From Takakia lepidozioides (taxonomy: Eukaryota; Streptophyta; Takakiopsida; Takakiales; Takakiaceae): a stretch of DNA of 64,000 nt. The stretch is taken from contig CM060734.1 in assembly GCA_030704615.1 (NCBI GenBank), positions 41,124,042-41,188,041 on the forward strand, written 5' to 3'. The notes beneath the pieces are model-generated. The model searched no databases. It saw only the letters and a list, made by a program, of their open reading frames with translations, and was not told the origin of the DNA. Positions 12,201 through 22,740 of this stretch are shown here, one piece after another (the stretch's first letter is position 1; every line of letters begins with the position of its first letter). A program made the translations under genes and the position numbers.

Positions 12201-13639
12201 AGAATGAAAAAAAAAATAGTGAGCACGCGAAACACAGTCCAACAAGTCCCAAAGCAATAGCAAAAGCAACTACTATTCCCTTCTCCTGGTTTGTCCCGAT
12301 CAGGCATCAAATTTCGAACTAGAAAATATCACAACTGGTGGACTACACATTCAGCTGTATCTCCTTAAAAAATCTTCATTATCTCAGCCGTTCAAATTTA
12401 ATGTAAATATGGTCTAACACAACCTCGTTGCAGTGTCACACACAACAAGACATAACGAAGAGATGCATTACCAGGGGCTTCCTATAGGTGGCCAGATGAT
12501 AAACAAACCCTACTAAATGACAAAAAGTTAGGACACAAGTAGCATGGGGGATAGGCAGTATGAGAAAAGAAAAGACCAATACCAATGACCAGCTTCTCAC
12601 TGTGGTGGCAAAGAAAAAATTCCATTTCCTCCTCCCCCACATCATGCAATACAATGTGCATGTCAGGCACATACCCCGCCTCCTTCATATGCCCAAACAA
12701 TCTTATCAACTCAGCATGGATTTCCTTAATCTGGGATGCAACTTGTCATCTACAACGAAGGTGTGCACCCTGTTGCCAACCTCAATGCAGCAGCGACCTA
12801 CCTCCTTTCTAACCCCCCTGACCTTCATCATTCTTCTCACATTTGCAGTATCATCCCACCTGCCAGCTGCAACATAAATGTTTGATAGCAACACATATGT
12901 CGCGATATCATGTTCATCCACTTGGGGATAGATGTTGCCGCATGTTCAGTCATCTCGACATTGCCATGGAGTCTGCAGGCACCAAGCAAGGCCTTTCACA
13001 CCACAACATCTGGATTGATTGACATTTTATTATTCAGGTCCACTACCTCACCCAGTTGTCCCGCACGTCCAAGAAGCTCCACCATGCAGCCAAAGTGCTT
13101 TACTGTCGGAGTGACACCATGATCTTCACTCAGGGAATCGAAGTAGCATCTTCTTTCATTCAGTAGGCCAGTGTGGTTGCATGAAGAGAGAACACACATA
13201 AACGTGATACTGTCCGGCTTCAAGCTGTCCCCTTGCATTTCTTCAAATAGTTGCAGGACCTCCCTATGACCATTGACAACCATGCTGGGCATATCTTGCG
13301 ATCATTGCATTCAATGACACCACATTTCGTTCAGTCACATTGTCAGATACTCCATTTGCATCCTCAATGCACCCACATTTCTCATACATGTCCACCAGGG
13401 CAGTGTCCAGAATGACATTTGGTACAATTCCAGCTTTGAGGATGTCACCATGCATCTCTTTGCCCTTTTCCAGGGCTGCCAGCTTGCACATGCATTGCAA
13501 ACGCACACAAACGTGATGCGGTTGGGCTTCACCCCTTCCCCCATCATTTGATCATGTCTCCAAGGCCTCCATCCGGCGCCGCTGTTGTGCATATCCTGCA
13601 AGCATGGCGTTCCATAATACCAAATTTCGTTCAGCCATA

Positions 13640-14056
13640 TTAAATGAATAAGAACGAGGATTCAGTAGATGTATCATCTGGTGGGGACTTCGTAACAGGG
13701 TCCGAAGTCCAGACAAATCAATTAACGACCACTACATTTACTCAATCTGGTTGTAGAAGAACTTGCACTTCCCAGGGTGCAATTTCAACCCATGCGCTCT
13801 CAAACGCTCAAACACCACCTGAAGGTGTCTCTCATGCTCCTCAACCGTAGCACTAAAGACGATGATGTCATCAATGTAACACCGGACAAAGTCTAGCCCC
13901 GCGAGAATCCTATGCATAACCCTCTGAAAACTCTGCAGGAGCATTCTTCAACCCAAACAGTAGGAAGCGCCATTGGTACAAGCAATCCTTCCCATGTTGG
14001 TCAATCCCCCAGAACGTCGTCTTTTGCTTGTCAGCCTCTTTGATTGGCACCCACTC
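13640..14056 (-). mobile_element. Ty3/gypsy reverse transcriptase fragment inside the PPR pseudogene
   Basis: The minus strand encodes conserved reverse transcriptase blocks: KTTFWGIDQHGKDCLYQWRF, then FGLKNAPAEF, and after a frameshift FQRVMHRILAGL, the catalytic CYIDDIIVFS, and the HGLKLHPGKCKFF block. No LTR, protease, RNase H or integrase is present here, so this is an internal fragment. It differs in sequence from the 53-60 kb chromovirus, so a second family is represented. PPR sequence continues on both sides. Confidence 0.85.
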
Positions 14057-14339
14057 CTTTCGCTTCCTCAATGCTCCCACGTTTGGCATACATGTCCATG
14101 AGGGTATTAATGGTACAAATCCAGCTTTGGCGATGCAATCATGCACCTCTTTGCCCTTTTTCAGGGCTGCCAGGTTTGCACACGCACACAAACGTGATGT
14201 GGTCAGGCTTCACCCCTTCCCCCATCATTTGCTAATAGGTCTCCAAAGCCTCCATCCCGCGCCCCTGCTGTGCATACCCTGCAAGCATTGCGTTCCACGA
14301 CACCACATCTCGTTTAGCCATATTGTTGAAAACTACCTT

Positions 14340-15790
14340 TGCATCCTTAAATACACCCACATTTGGCATACATGTCCACTAGGGCAGTGTTCAGAATGAC
14401 ATCTAGTACAATTCCAGCTTTGACGATGTCATCATGGACCTCTTTCCCCTTTTCCAGGACTGCCAGGCTTGCACAAGCACTACAAACGCACACAACCGTG
14501 ATGTTGTCGGGCTTCACCCCTTCTCCCATCATTTGCTCATAGGTCTCCAAAGCCTCCATCCCGTGCGCCTGCTGTGCCTACCCTGCAAGCATCACGTTCC
14601 ACGACACCACATCTCGTTCAGCCAGAGTATTGAAATGAGTTCGCATCCTTCATGATCCGACATTTGGCCTACATGGCCACCAGGGCAGTGTTCAGAATGA
14701 CATCTGGTACAATTCCAGCTTTGACGATGTCATCATGGACCTCTTTCCCCTTTTCCAGGGTTGACAGGCTTGCACACGCACTGTAAACGCACACAACCGC
14801 GATGTTGTCGGGCTTCACCCCTTCTCCCATCATTTGCTCATAGGTCTCCAAAGCCTCCATCCTATGCCCCTGCTGTGCCTACCTTGCAAGCATCACGTTC
14901 CACGACACCACATCTCGTTCAGCCAGAGTATTGAAAACTCCCTTCGCATCCTTCATGATCCGACATTTGGCCTACATGTCCACCAGGGCAGTGTTCAGAA
15001 TGACATCTGGTACAATTCCAGCTTTGACGATGTCATCATGGACCTCTTTCCCCTTTTCTAGGGCTGACAGGCTTGCACACGCACTGCAAACGCAATCAAC
15101 CGTGATGTTGTCGGACTTCACCCCTTCTCCCATCATTTGCTCATAAGTCTCCAAAGCCTCCATCCCATGCCCCTGCTGTGCCTACCCTGCAAGCATCACG
15201 TTCCACGACACTACATCTCGTTCAGTCATAATATTGAAAACTCCCTTCGCATCCTTCATGCACCTACATTTGGCCTACATATCCACCAGGGTAGTGTTCA
15301 GAATGACATCTGGTACAATTCCAGCTTTGACGATGTCATCATGGACCTCTTTCCTCTTTCCCAGGGCTCCCAGGCTTGCACACGCATTGCAAACACAAAC
15401 AAACGTGATGTGGTTGGGCTTCACCCCTTCGTACATCATTTGCTCATAAGTCTCCAAAGCCTCCATCCCATGCCCCTGCTGTGCCTACCCTGCAAGCATC
15501 ACGTTCCACGACACTACATCTCGTTCAGTCATAATATTGAAAACTCCCTTCGCATCCTTCATGCACCCACATTTGGCCTACATGTCCACCAGGGCAGTGT
15601 TCAGAATGACATCTGGTACAATTCCAGCTTTGACGATGTCATCATGGACCTCTTTCCCCTTTCCCAGGGCTCCCAGGCTTGCACACGCATTGCAAACACA
15701 AACAAACCTGATGTGGTTGGGCTTCACCCCTTCGTACATCATTTGTTCATAGGTCTCCAAAGCATTCATACCACACCCGAGCTTGGTAAA
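14340..15790. repeat. tandem array of 303-bp PPR (P-L-S triplet) units
   Basis: An anchor word (CAGAATGACAT on the plus strand) recurs at 14392, 14693, 14996, 15299 and 15602. That is a 301-303 bp period, or 101 codons, matching one P-L-S triplet of a PPR array. The last four units are nearly identical. Four consecutive units carry the same two nonsense codons relative to flanking units: TAT to TAG in the DMYAKC block and TAT to TAG in the AGYAQ block. Confidence 0.9.
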
Positions 15791-16547
15791 TCCTCATCTC
15801 TGTTATCTGTTTTTGGATACTTTCCTGCTGCCACATTGGCAGTTACTTGTCAAAGTCATTCCAAACCACCACAGATCCACCCAACGAGCTAACTTACAAA
15901 ATTTAATATGTATCTCAGGGCCGAGTCTGATGAGAGGGCAAAATAGACTGAAATAGGTCGAAGAAGAAGGTGCCCTCACCACATTGTCCTTGACAATTCA
16001 GTATGCACGTCAGGGCCGAGTCCGATGAGAGGGCAAAACAAGCTGAAATAGGCTGGGCATATCCTGCAATCGTCGCATTCCATGACACCACATTTCGTTC
16101 AGCCACATTGTCAAATACTCCCTTTGCATCCTCCATGCACCCACATTTTGCATACATGTCCACCAGGGCAGTGTCGAGAATGACATTTGGTACAATTCCA
16201 GCTTTGATGATGTCACCATGCACCTCTTTGCCATTTTCCAGGGCTGCCAGGCTTGCACAAGCATTGCCAACGCACACAAATGTGATGTGGTTGCACTTCA
16301 CCCCTTCCCCCATCATTTGCTCATAGGTCTCCAAGGCCTCCATCCCACGCCCCTGTTGTGCATATCCTCAAGCATGGCGTTCCAGGACACCAAATCTCGT
16401 TCAGCCATATTGTTGAACACTCCCTCCACATCCTCAATGCTCCCATATTTGGCATACATGTCCATGAGAGTATTGTTCAGAATCAGTGATCACATCTGGT
16501 ACAATTCCAACTTTGGAAATCATGCATGTCATTTGGAAATTAGCTGA

Positions 16548-16954
16548 GCAGCCATAAGATTTACCAAAAGCCTAGTACACCAACACGAAACCGGTTTTCA
16601 TTTCTGAAAACAAAAGATCATGCATTGAGAATGGAAATGAACATGACCTTGTTGGGCTTTTGGCCTTCCCGTATCATTTGCTCATACATCTTGAAAGCCT
16701 CCATACCACACCATGTTGGGCTGTGTTTCTACTGTGTTTCTGACAGTAAACTAACTATGACAGTGATAACTACAAAGAGCCCCTGGAGGGACACCTTACC
16801 TGCCGACACCAACTGAATTCCATCCCTTGTGCTCTTCGAGCTTCATGTGAACAGCCCTGCCATATTGTCAAACACTAGATGCGCATCCGTTATGTTCCCA
16901 CATTTGGCATACATGTTAGCAATGGCAGTTTCCAAGACGATATTTGGCTCAATT
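16548..16954 (-). pseudogene. PPR fragment left of the LTR cluster
   Basis: Short degenerate PPR pieces on the minus strand (around 16660-16710 and 16855-16950, the latter with a MYAKCG-like block) join the main pseudogene to the insertion point of the LTR cluster at 16955. No open frame survives. Confidence 0.6.
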
Positions 16955-17576
16955 TGTCAAGGACGAGAACGTGACTGAACACAAACAAGAGATCAGACTA
17001 GAGGTACAAGACTAGGCAAGCAGTCAAGGTCCGCATGGTCGTATGCACGATGAGTAAATAGGAATCAAGGCAATCTTTATAACAATGAACAAGGGTACAA
17101 AATATTGGAACACGACTTGAATACTGGAATGCTGGAAACTAGACTGGAGTACCAGATACTGGAAACTGGGCTAGGGTACTGGGAACTGGAAACAAGAGTA
17201 GCTTGAACTGGTGTTGGCGGGACTGAAGAGTGTCCAGTCTCGCCTCCTATATATACTGGCTACTAAGAAGCTTCCCTAAGAAGCTTCCCCTATGGAGGTT
17301 TCTTGCTGGAGAAGTTTCGAAGATTAAACAAAGGTTTCTTGATGGAGAAGTTTCCTTAAACAAATGAGGTATCTTGATAGAGAAGTTTCTTCCAAAGGAA
17401 GCTTCCTGAGCAGTTTCCCAAGTTACTCTTGGTAATTTGGTAAACTCCCGATAACTTGATAAGTAATGGTAAATCATGGTAGATCATGGGAAATCACGGT
17501 AGCATGATAACTTTCGGTAGCATGATAACTTCTGGTATTTACTCCTGGTAAGTTCCTCTGGGCTATGTCCGTGACA
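16955..17576 (-). mobile_element. LTR of the chromovirus family, minus orientation
   Basis: A 622-bp sequence begins TGTCAAGGACGAGAAC and ends TGTCCGTGACA. It matches the LTRs at 53443-53981 and 59351-59886 along its length, including the hairpin GGCG(A/G)GACT...AGTCTCGCC and the adjacent TATATATA. It continues rightward into the element's polypurine tract and 3' internal sequence (17577-17795). Confidence 0.9.
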
Positions 17577-17943
17577 TCACCCCCTCCTCTAGTGCCGAGT
17601 TCCTCGAGGAGCGGTAAAATCTTGGACTTGCTTAGAGTTGGAGAAAATCCAAAATCCGGCGAATGGTACTTACCAAGTATTCGACTCTTTGTTCTTGACT
17701 CAAATGATTTATAGGTCCCTGCAACCATCGATAGTGTCCAACACCTTGAACTTGGGACCACGCAGTGATTTGAGCATTCTGATTTGAGCATTCTAATGCA
17801 AGGACCTATAAATCATTTAAGTCAAGAACGAAGAGCCGAATACTTGGCAAGTATCATTCGCCGGATTTTGGATTTTCTCCAACTCTAAGCAAGTCCAAGA
17901 TTTTCTCGCTCCTCGAGCAACTCGGCGCTAGAGAAGGGGGTGA
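17577..17943. mobile_element. two inverted 3' internal segments of the chromovirus family
   Basis: From 17577 to about 17795 the sequence matches 53982-54190, the 3' internal end of the intact element next to its polypurine tract, in minus orientation. From about 17797 to 17943 the same segment recurs in plus orientation and reaches a polypurine tract again (GAGAAGGGGGTGA). The two copies meet at a palindrome centre near 17796. Confidence 0.85.
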
Positions 17944-18548
17944 TATCACGGACATAGCCCAGATGAACTTATCAAGAGTAAATACCAGAAGTTATGAAAT
18001 TACCATGTTATCAGAAGTTACCATGACTTACCAAGTTACCGAGAGTTTACCAAATTACCAAGAAACTCTTGGGAAACTGCTTAGGAAGCTTCCTTTGGAG
18101 GAAACTTCTCCATCAAGATACCTCATTTGTTTAAGGAAGCTTCTCCATCAAGAAACCTTTATTTAATCTTGGAAACTTCTCCAGTAAGAAACCTCCATAA
18201 GGGAAGCTTCTTATGGAAACTTCTTGGTATCCAGTATATATAGGAGGCGAGACTGGACACTCTTCAATTTCGCCAACATCAGTTCAAGCTACTCTTGTTT
18301 CCAATTTCCAGTACTCCAGTCCAGTTCCCAATACTCTAACCCAGTTTCCAATATCTGGTACTCCAATCCAGTTTCCAGCATTCCAGTATTCAAGTCATGT
18401 TTCAATATCTTGTACTCTTGTTCATTGTTATAAAAATCGTCTTGATTCTTATTTACCCATCGTGCATTCGGCCACGCCGACCTTGACTTCTTGTCTAGTC
18501 TTGTACCTCTAGTCTGATCTCTTGTTTGTGTTCAGTCATGTTCTCGTC
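17944..18548 (+). mobile_element. LTR of the chromovirus family, plus orientation
   Basis: Full-length LTR in the opposite orientation to its neighbours. It begins TATCACGGACATAGCCC, follows the family consensus through TATATATAGGAGGCGAGACTGG, and ends near GTTCAGTCATGTTCTCGTC. Its right end is fused to the next LTR with a few bases missing. Confidence 0.88.
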
Positions 18549-18550
18549 AT

Positions 18551-19022
18551 TGACTGAACACAAACAAGAGATCAGACTAGAAGTACAAGACTAGACAAGA
18601 AGTCAAGGTCGGCGTGGCCGTATGCACAATGAGTAAATAGGAATCAAGGCGATATTTATAACAATGAACAAAAGTACAAGATATTGGAACACTACTTGAA
18701 TACTGGAATGCTGGAAACTGGACTGGAGTACCAGATACTGGAAACTGGGCTAGGGTACTGGGAACTGGAAACAAGAGTAGCTTGAACTGATGTTGGCGAG
18801 ACTGAAGAGTGTCCAGTCTCGCCTCCTATATATACTAGCTACTAAGAAGCTTCCCTAAGAAGCTTCCCTAAGAAGCTTATCCTATGGAGGTTTCTTGCTG
18901 GAGAAGTTTCCAAGATTAAACAAAGGTTTCTTGATGGAGAAGCTTCCTTAAACAAATGAGATATCTTGATGGAGAAGTTTCCTCGAAAGGAAGCTTCCTG
19001 AGCAGTTTCCCAAGTTACTCTT
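18551..19022 (-). mobile_element. truncated LTR, minus orientation
   Basis: It starts TGACTGAACACAAACAAGAG, lacking the first bases of the LTR. It follows the family sequence to CCCAAGTTACTCTT and then breaks into PPR-like sequence, so about 140 bp of the LTR end is missing. With the preceding LTR it forms a tail-to-tail pair joined at the U5 ends. Confidence 0.85.
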
Positions 19023-19740
19023 CAATGCACCAAATTTTGGCATACATGTCAAGTATAATAACAGACAGTGAAATCACATTCCCCTGCCAAATTTTTCTCC
19101 AATGAGGGGCTAGAGCAGCACAGTTGGACTAGCTTGTGATTTGTAGGCTGTGTACATTTCTGACTGAGTTCCCTCAATCCCCAGAATAAGCTCCTGCATG
19201 GGTTGATAATAAAAGGGGACTGAACCCCGACGGTGTGCCTGTGGCACCCTATACCTGAATGAAATAGGTTGAAGAAGAAGGAGCCCTCACCACATTGTCT
19301 GGTCTGTGAGAACCCAACGAGCTAACTTACAGAACCCAACATGCATCTCAGGGCCGAGTCTGATGAGAGGGCAAAACAGACAGAAATAGGTTGAAGAAGA
19401 AGGAGCCCTCACAACATAGCTAACTTACACGCTTCTGCCCCTCCGCGCTCAAGGATGCAGGGACTCCCCGCGCTGCAAGACATCGTACAGTCTCCAATGC
19501 CTCCATCCCACATCCATGCTGGGCAAACGCTCAGCCATACTGTTGAACACTGCCATCTTTCATGCTCACACACTTCTCATACATGTTCCCCAGAATGATG
19601 GTTGGCACGATTCCAGCTTTCAATGGCAGCATGGACCTCTCTAGAGCTTGAAATCCGGCCCTCTTGCATGAATTTGAACGTAACTTACTCATTCCAGAGC
19701 TTCTCCTCGTCTCTATTATCTTCAAGAGCCCACATTTGCA
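19023..19740 (-). pseudogene. PPR remnants and short repeats right of the LTR cluster
   Basis: A PPR-like block right at the junction (19023-19060) and degenerate PPR pieces at about 19490-19725 on the minus strand (CWxAFA-like, then a block resembling LKAGIVPTIILGNMYEKC). Between them are two copies of a segment around GGGCCGAGTCTGATGAGAGGGCAAAA that also occurs twice near 15917-16045. No intact frame. Confidence 0.55.
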
Positions 19741-20076
19741 GGTCTATGGACAAACTTCTTTATATCGTACATTAAGAAAAGCCACACCTGGCGATTGCGG
19801 TTGTCTCACCATTGTGCCAAGGATGTGGGGGCTCCCGACGCTGCAAGAGAGGCTATTCGCGGTTGTCTTCGGCCATTTCGGATCGGTCTGTGAGAACGAC
19901 CACGGTGCAGCTAAGCAGACAGAGATTGAAACACGGCCTGGCAAAACTAAGCTGACTTTCGCAAGAACCTTGTAAACATAAGGAAGAATACCAAATCATG
20001 GTACTAACAGGAGGCAGAGATTGAAACCTATCTAAACCTGTTCTAAATGCCAAGCCTTATCAACCTATGTAGCCAT

Positions 20077-20080
<4 letters not shown>

Positions 20081-20125
<45 letters not shown>
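20081..20125. repeat. (CT)n microsatellite
   Basis: Uninterrupted CT dinucleotide run of about 45 bp. Similar runs occur in this window at 21930-21963, 37073-37094, 37190-37216 and 42948-42980 (CT), and at 63161-63186 (GA). Confidence 0.95.
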
Positions 20126-20129
<4 letters not shown>

Positions 20130-20230
20130 GAACATCAAACAGAAGCAGGGAGGAAAAGGGTCCGTCTGAAGGAAGTACCGTTCAAGAATTTTTGGATTTT
20201 TCGGGCAATTCGGGCAGATAGAAAGAAATT

Positions 20231-20976
20231 GACGACGTCCGAAACGTGGCGACGATAGGTGGCGACGATGACGTGGCACTATGTCACCCTATTCCTACTC
20301 TACACTAAACTAGCTCTCGACCTTCGGTCGTCGCTAGAATTAAATGCAGGCAATTCCAAACCCTTCATTCGCCCCGGAGGCTTATTTATGCTAACTTGGG
20401 TTGGCTTTCTCTTGTGCCAATGTTGTGTTTTTTGGAATAAACTTGAGAGAGTATGAGAGTACCTACTTTGGAGAGTACAATCTAAGAAATTAAAGGGGAC
20501 AATGGCCCTTTTAATAATCAAATTAAATAAAAGAGGAGTCTCAACGTCTCAACATGTCACACTACTTGTCTAGCTCCGTTCCCTTTCTTACATTAAAAAA
20601 AAAAAAAAAAACCAACAGTCAGTAGCTCAGTTGGTAAAGTGCACTGAGTGCCATCCGGACGACCTTGGGGTCAAATCCTGCGACTTGACGGGTGTGGTAT
20701 GCTCTTCTCCCCTTTCTTCGCAGTGTCGCATCGAAAAGCCTTACGACGAGGTTACTCAGAGGTTATTTTCTCCTCTCTCTATCAAGGGGCCTGATTTGTG
20801 AGCTGTTGCTCCCTGGTGTTTCCCTTTAAAAAAAAAGAAAAAAAAAAAAAAACCCAACTATTATCTAATACTAGCGACGACCAAAGGTCGAGAGCTAGTT
20901 TAGCGTGGAGCGTGAATAGGGTGCCATAGTTCCACGTCATCGTCGCCACATCATCGTCGTCAACCACGTCATCATC
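20231..20976. repeat. roughly 80-100 bp inverted repeats flanking a SINE
   Basis: The left arm (about 20231-20337) and right arm (about 20871-20976) are inverted copies. Both contain GGCGACGATGACGTGG, CACTAAACTAGCTCTCGACC or close variants, and GGTCGTCGCTAG at the inner edge. The arms enclose about 530 bp with a SINE and no coding capacity. This fits a MITE-like or foldback element into which a SINE inserted, or two copies of one repeat in opposite orientation. Confidence 0.65.
20611..20852 (+). mobile_element. tRNA-derived SINE, copy 2
   Basis: Fullest copy of the family. It starts ACCAACAGTCAGTAGCTCAG right after an A-run (20595-20610), with A box AGCTCAGTTGG, B-box-like GGGGTCAAATCCTGCG, the shared body, and a 3' tail of A with scattered G. 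The A-run on the 5' side is probably target sequence and may belong to a target-site duplication. Confidence 0.85.
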
Positions 20977-20984
20977 GTAAGCCA

Positions 20985-21927
20985 TGTCATCGTCGTCATT
21001 TCTGTGTGTCGGTTGTAATGAACTCGGAGAGACATGTGCTACCCCAGCAGCCTTGGAGCAGGGCAGACAACTTTACGGGAAGATCATTGAAGCAGGGTTG
21101 GAGTGACTTTGACAAGTGACTGCCCGATGTGGCAGCAGGAGAGCAGGCACAATATTTTGAAGGCCGATTCTTCAAAAGACGGGACTCAGGGACAAATCTT
21201 CTTCTGGTGGGTTTTCCATGTTTTGTTGTTTGTTGCAAATCCTGCTTGATTGAGTATCCTGGCATCACTCACATAGAGATAAGGAAAAAATCTTGATAAT
21301 CTCCCTAGAATGGAAGTTGGATGCCAGTATAGTGAGTGTCTTGTTCTTCAGACTTAACAGTGGGCGTATTTGTCAGAGTAAGCAAGCACTAGCGTGTCCG
21401 GCATGACTCTTTCATGAAGATGACAGCTTGTTCTTGGAACATGCAGGAACAGTTGGCGAATCTTGATAAGGCCACGTCTCCAAACCAGCCCTGCCACGGT
21501 GGCTTGTGGTAGTGCCAAACCTACCTCCAAACTTCCTTCACTGAAATTGTGACATATTCCCTTTTCTGGTTTGCCCTTCTTTTGTGTGTCTCCCTGCGAA
21601 TTCAGCAATTGTCCTATGCACATGTCAGTAGTCTGTACAAAAGTTTCTTCCTTCACCCATATAGCAATGTAGGCTGGGTCCTTGTTGTCATCTGTTATTG
21701 TATTAACTCTGCAGAGTGAGAAAGAAAAGTCACAAAGTACTAAAAGAGACCAAGCTTCGAAATCAATTTTGAAGCATGAGCCATCTCTTGTTCTCAATTC
21801 TTGAATGCACCAAAGCCTTGTTGAACCAGTCAGGCCACTGGATGTACAAAAGCACTACCCACATAAGACTTCTCAACTTCCTTTTCTGAGGTCAGAAGCC
21901 TCAGGTAGAAGCCCTCTGGGTCACGAC

Positions 21928-21967
<40 letters not shown>

Positions 21968-21980
21968 TGTGGGTGCAAAA
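20985..21980. other. unassigned sequence with repeat fragments
   Basis: No firm gene. Around 21080-21135 there is a partial copy of the dispersed unit that elsewhere precedes the OSB-like motif (GGAGTGACTTTGACA, then a CAATGTG.CA.CAGG-like stretch). The minus strand of 21450-21720 is open for 147 codons, with an acceptor-like CTCTGCAG at 21713-21720. I could not link it to any family, so I do not call it a gene. Confidence 0.35.
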
Positions 21981-21984
21981 CAGA

Positions 21985-22600
21985 TAACAGAGATGAGGAG
22001 AAGCTTTGGAATGAACACTTTTCCGACCCGAGTCACTGGTGGGACAATGGAGACAAAAAGGTGAATGCCTGTTGGACTACAAAGAGAAGCAGATGAAATT
22101 CAGATTTGGAACTACTGTAATAAGTAGGGTTGGGATGTCTGTTGGAAGAACTTCATGCCGTCAGTCCTAAATTTCCATGTTGAATTCTGCAAGTTAGCTG
22201 GCTGACTGAATCTAGTTTGGAGTGACTTTGACATGATATTGCCAATGCGATAACATGAAAGTATCCGAGGAGAGGGTGTGGAATGAATACTTTTCTGCCC
22301 CCAGTCAATGGTGGGACAACAGAGGCAAAACGTTGAATGCCTGCTAGAGAGTAGTAGACGCAATTCAGCATAGGAACGAGTGTGATTGGGTGTTTCCTAG
22401 AACAAATCTAGGCTGTCATTGTCAGCTGCTAGCAGCAAGGGCAAACATGAATGTATGATTTGTGCAGAGGCATGGATAGCTGAAGGAGAAGGGATAGAGT
22501 GTGGGTCCAGATATCCAAGAGGGCCAGATTTCAAGCACAAGATTACGTATGATTTCCTATGGATCAATAGCTACAAGAAACCTCATATTTGAAAAATGGG
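21985..22600 (+). pseudogene. OSB-like WW/PDF motif fragments (organellar ssDNA-binding protein)
   Basis: Three pieces in plus orientation resemble the C-terminal PDF motif of plant OSB proteins, which bind single-stranded DNA in mitochondria and plastids. About 21990-22060 encodes EKLWNEHFSDPSHWWDN. About 22280-22340 encodes LWNEYFSAPSQWWDN. About 22520-22570 encodes GPDFKHKITYDFLWI, the second half of the motif. In OSB proteins the two halves are contiguous, with WWDN followed by PDFKHK and LWI. Here they are separated, and the halves are followed by unrelated or stop-containing sequence. No OB-fold domain was found. The 22155-22345 copy shares about 190 bp with 24163-24352, so the motif travels within a repeat. 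Confidence 0.6.
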
Positions 22601-22740
22601 GCACATTAGATGTGTTAATATTTCACTGGAGATTCCAGTTCCTCGGACACCTGACTATCAGTGGGAACAGTCGCTCCAAAACTACTAAGGTGATGCCCGC
22701 AACAGTTTAACACCATACAAATTGAGCAACTTAGGATAAT

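Larger units (their letters stand above)
12436..16547 (-). pseudogene. PPR-DYW pseudogene, C-terminal two thirds
   Basis: Remains of a PLS-class pentatricopeptide protein of the DYW type, the family that binds organelle transcripts and carries out C-to-U RNA editing. N-terminal repeats lie at the right, with units such as KGKEVHDDIVKAG, NTALVDMYAKCG and VVSWNAMIAGYAQ. The last PPR and the E motif are at about 12996-13292 and E/E+ at 12706-12921 (TYVLLSNIYVAAGRWDD). The start of a DYW domain is at about 12560-12709, with HSEKLVIG retained. The zinc-binding CxxCH block and the terminal DYW tripeptide have been destroyed by frameshifts. The array is full of stop codons and frameshifts, contains a Ty3/gypsy fragment, and is expanded by 303-bp tandem units. 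The part encoding the N-terminus is separated from it and lies at 22.7-24.1 kb. Confidence 0.85.

Noticed and set aside
14570-15490. Stop codons in PPR units restored by RNA editing
   Set aside because: Editing could turn TAG into CAG but not back into the conserved Tyr codon, it acts in organelles rather than on nuclear transcripts, and frameshifts are present as well.
14340-15790. CRISPR-like regular repeats
   Set aside because: The 303-bp period is a coding PPR triplet with no short repeat/spacer structure, and the genome is eukaryotic.
15137-15892. 251-codon plus-strand open frame
   Set aside because: It is the antisense of the PPR repeat array, open because near-identical 303-bp units (multiple of three) repeat a stop-free antisense frame.
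21354-21797. 147-codon minus-strand frame as an OSB OB-fold exon
   Set aside because: I looked for SSB-type OB-fold patterns because of the nearby PDF motifs, but the frame does not show them. It also lies on the opposite strand from the motif fragments.
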